In this document: positions 40,764 to 41,881 of the stretch, in pieces | Layout of the letters: the number at the start of each line of letters is the position of its first letter | Position numbering within the stretch: position 1 is the first letter of the stretch | Source of the DNA: an uncultured Aquimonas sp. | Lineage (GTDB): Bacteria > Pseudomonadota > Gammaproteobacteria > Xanthomonadales > Xanthomonadaceae | Assembly (NCBI GenBank): GCA_946481615.1 | Contig: CAMLOR010000004.1 | Coordinates: forward strand, 1 to 41,881 | Reading direction: 5' to 3' | Length of the DNA stretch: 41,881 bases | The notes under the pieces: model-generated | The model's input: the letters and a program-made list of their open reading frames with translations, nothing else | The model's database searches: none | What the model was told of the DNA's origin: nothing | Program-made: the position numbers and the translations under genes

Positions 40764-41770
40764 TGCAGGGCCGCTATTTCGACGGCGCCAGCGCGCGGCT
40801 GCATCGCGTCGTGCTGGAGTCCGCGGACGGTGTTTTCCGCCTGCGCGGCGAGGATTTCGAACGCGCGTTCCGCGCCGACGAAGTGCGCCTCGATCCGCGC
40901 CTCGGACGCACCGCGCGCGTGCTGCGCTTCGGCGATGGCGCACAACTGCAGATCGACGCCGACGACGAGCGCCTCGACGCCTGGTTCGCAGCGCGCGACC
41001 GCGTGCAGGCGCTGGTCGACCGCGGCGAACGGCGCTGGCGTTGGGTGATCGCGGCCGCGATCGGTGTCGTGCTGGCCGTGGGCGTGATGTTCACCCACGG
41101 CATTCCCGGCCTGGCCGACCACGCCGCCTGGCTCGTGCCGCGCGGCGCGGAAACGGCGCTGGCGGGGCAAGTGGTCGCGTTGCTCGACCGCACCCACTTC
41201 GACCCGAGCAAGCTGCCGCAGGCGCGGCGCGAGGAGCTCGACACCGCCTTCACCGCCATGGTGCGCGATCTGCCGCGCGCCGCCGATTTCGACCTGCAGT
41301 TCCGCGCCGCCCCGGCGCTCGGCGCGAACGCGCTGGCGCTGCCGGGCGGCATCGTCATCGTCACCGACGAACTCGTGGAACTGGCGCAGCACGACGAGGA
41401 AATCCTCGCCGTGCTCGCGCACGAAGCCGGCCACCACGAACACCGCCACGCGCTGCGCGCGGCGATGCAGGATTCGGCGGTGGTGCTGCTGATCGGCTTC
41501 ATCGCCGGCGACGCTTCGTCGCTCGGCTCGCTCGCGATCTCGGTGCCGGCCGTGCTGCTCAGCTCCGGCTACTCGCGCGGCTTCGAAGGCGAAGCCGATG
41601 CCTTCGCGTTCGAGCTGTTGGCAAAGCGCGGCATTTCACCCGCGCGCTTCGCCGACATCATGCAACGGCTCAGCGACGAGGCGCCCGACCAGCCCGAGGC
41701 ACTGGGCTGGATCTCGACGCATCCGGCCAGCAGCGCGCGCATCGACGCGGCGCGGCGCGCGGCGCGCTGA
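40763..41770 (+). CDS. M48-family zinc metallopeptidase with membrane anchor
   Basis: A 335-residue protein. Residues 1 to about 88 form a small beta-rich domain (RYFDGASARLHRVVL), a membrane helix follows at about 92-112, and the C-terminal M48 peptidase domain has HEAGHHEHRH with zinc ligands His220 and His224, catalytic Glu221, and a third ligand Glu277 in FEGEADAFA. STHPASSARID near the end is typical for M48 enzymes of the YcaL/BepA kind. The domain appears to face the periplasm after the single helix. It overlaps the DUF898 gene by one base (TGATG), a pairing that hints at a shared role in membrane protein quality control. Confidence 0.9.
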   Translation: MQGRYFDGASARLHRVVLESADGVFRLRGEDFERAFRADEVRLDPRLGRTARVLRFGDGAQLQIDADDERLDAWFAARDRVQALVDRGERRWRWVIAAAIGVVLAVGVMFTHGIPGLADHAAWLVPRGAETALAGQVVALLDRTHFDPSKLPQARREELDTAFTAMVRDLPRAADFDLQFRAAPALGANALALPGGIVIVTDELVELAQHDEEILAVLAHEAGHHEHRHALRAAMQDSAVVLLIGFIAGDASSLGSLAISVPAVLLSSGYSRGFEGEADAFAFELLAKRGISPARFADIMQRLSDEAPDQPEALGWISTHPASSARIDAARRAAR

Positions 41771-41774
41771 AGCT

Positions 41775-41778
<4 letters not shown>
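41767..41778. repeat. Perfect 12-base palindrome carrying both stop codons of a convergent pair
   Basis: CTGAAGCTTCAG is its own reverse complement. It contains the TGA of the peptidase gene (41768-41770) and the TGA of etfA on the other strand (41777-41775). It has no T-tract and is too short for a strong terminator. Confidence 0.6.

Positions 41779-41881
<103 letters not shown>

Overview
The window is a dense, GC-rich stretch with almost no non-coding DNA. It looks like the chromosome of a gammaproteobacterium of the Xanthomonadaceae/Lysobacteraceae type. The best clue is the frame: a metB-like cystathionine gamma-synthase/lyase lies on the left and the C-terminal end of etfA enters at the extreme right. 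In Xanthomonas the metB to etfA interval is the known site of the hypervariable LPS O-antigen cluster. The assignment to that lineage is inference from this synteny and from composition.

Layout. 1-3998: the 3' end of cystathionine beta-synthase, two sugar-nucleotide genes (a TviB-type dehydrogenase and a UDP-glucuronate 4-epimerase type enzyme), then metB. 4002-6376 (minus): a GT4 glycosyltransferase and a flippase-like membrane protein. 6454-10547: a Wzz-like protein, a small EPS-associated MarR-type regulator, and wecB and wecC for UDP-ManNAcA. 10582-17867: a complete pseudaminic-acid type nonulosonate cassette (pseB, pseC, a cytidylyltransferase fused to an aldo/keto reductase, an SDR, pseG, pseH, pseI), mostly joined by 4-base ATGA/GTGA overlaps. 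17929-24047: a block of poorly recognisable genes (Wzy-like protein, a candidate nonulosonate transferase, a PhyH-type dioxygenase, a Wzx-like protein, a methyltransferase, a propeller-like protein). 24128-29043: a GT4 enzyme, a LegC-type aminotransferase, a CapD/PglF-type 4,6-dehydratase, a PglC-type phosphoglycosyl transferase and a GNAT acetyltransferase, which together resemble a module that makes and loads a diamino-sugar. 29027-32991: two tandem acyltransferase-3/SGNH proteins. 32898-35963: two divergent paralogous O-antigen polymerase/ligase-like proteins, each overlapping its convergent neighbour. 35853-37001 (minus): a WecA/WbpL-type initiating transferase. 37167-41881: scoA, scoB, an acyltransferase, DUF898, an M48 peptidase and the etfA end.

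Together the genes can make UDP-linked uronic acids, UDP-ManNAcA, a CMP-nonulosonate of the pseudaminic family (perhaps altered by the extra AKR and SDR) and a 4-amino-4,6-dideoxy sugar. They can also initiate, flip, polymerise, control the length of, acylate and perhaps methylate or hydroxylate a surface glycan. Two kinds of initiating transferase, two flippase-like proteins and three polymerase/ligase-like proteins suggest that more than one glycan is built here, or that two clusters have merged. The most unusual items are the PseF-AKR fusion with its SDR partner, the candidate nonulosonate transferase with its unknown neighbours, the Asp-to-Asn change in the PglC-type active site, and the pair of divergent polymerase paralogues with antisense 3' overlaps.

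No tRNA, rRNA, CRISPR array, insertion sequence or phage gene was seen. No stretch above about 170 bases lacks a gene. All family calls come from reading motifs and general similarity, with no database search.
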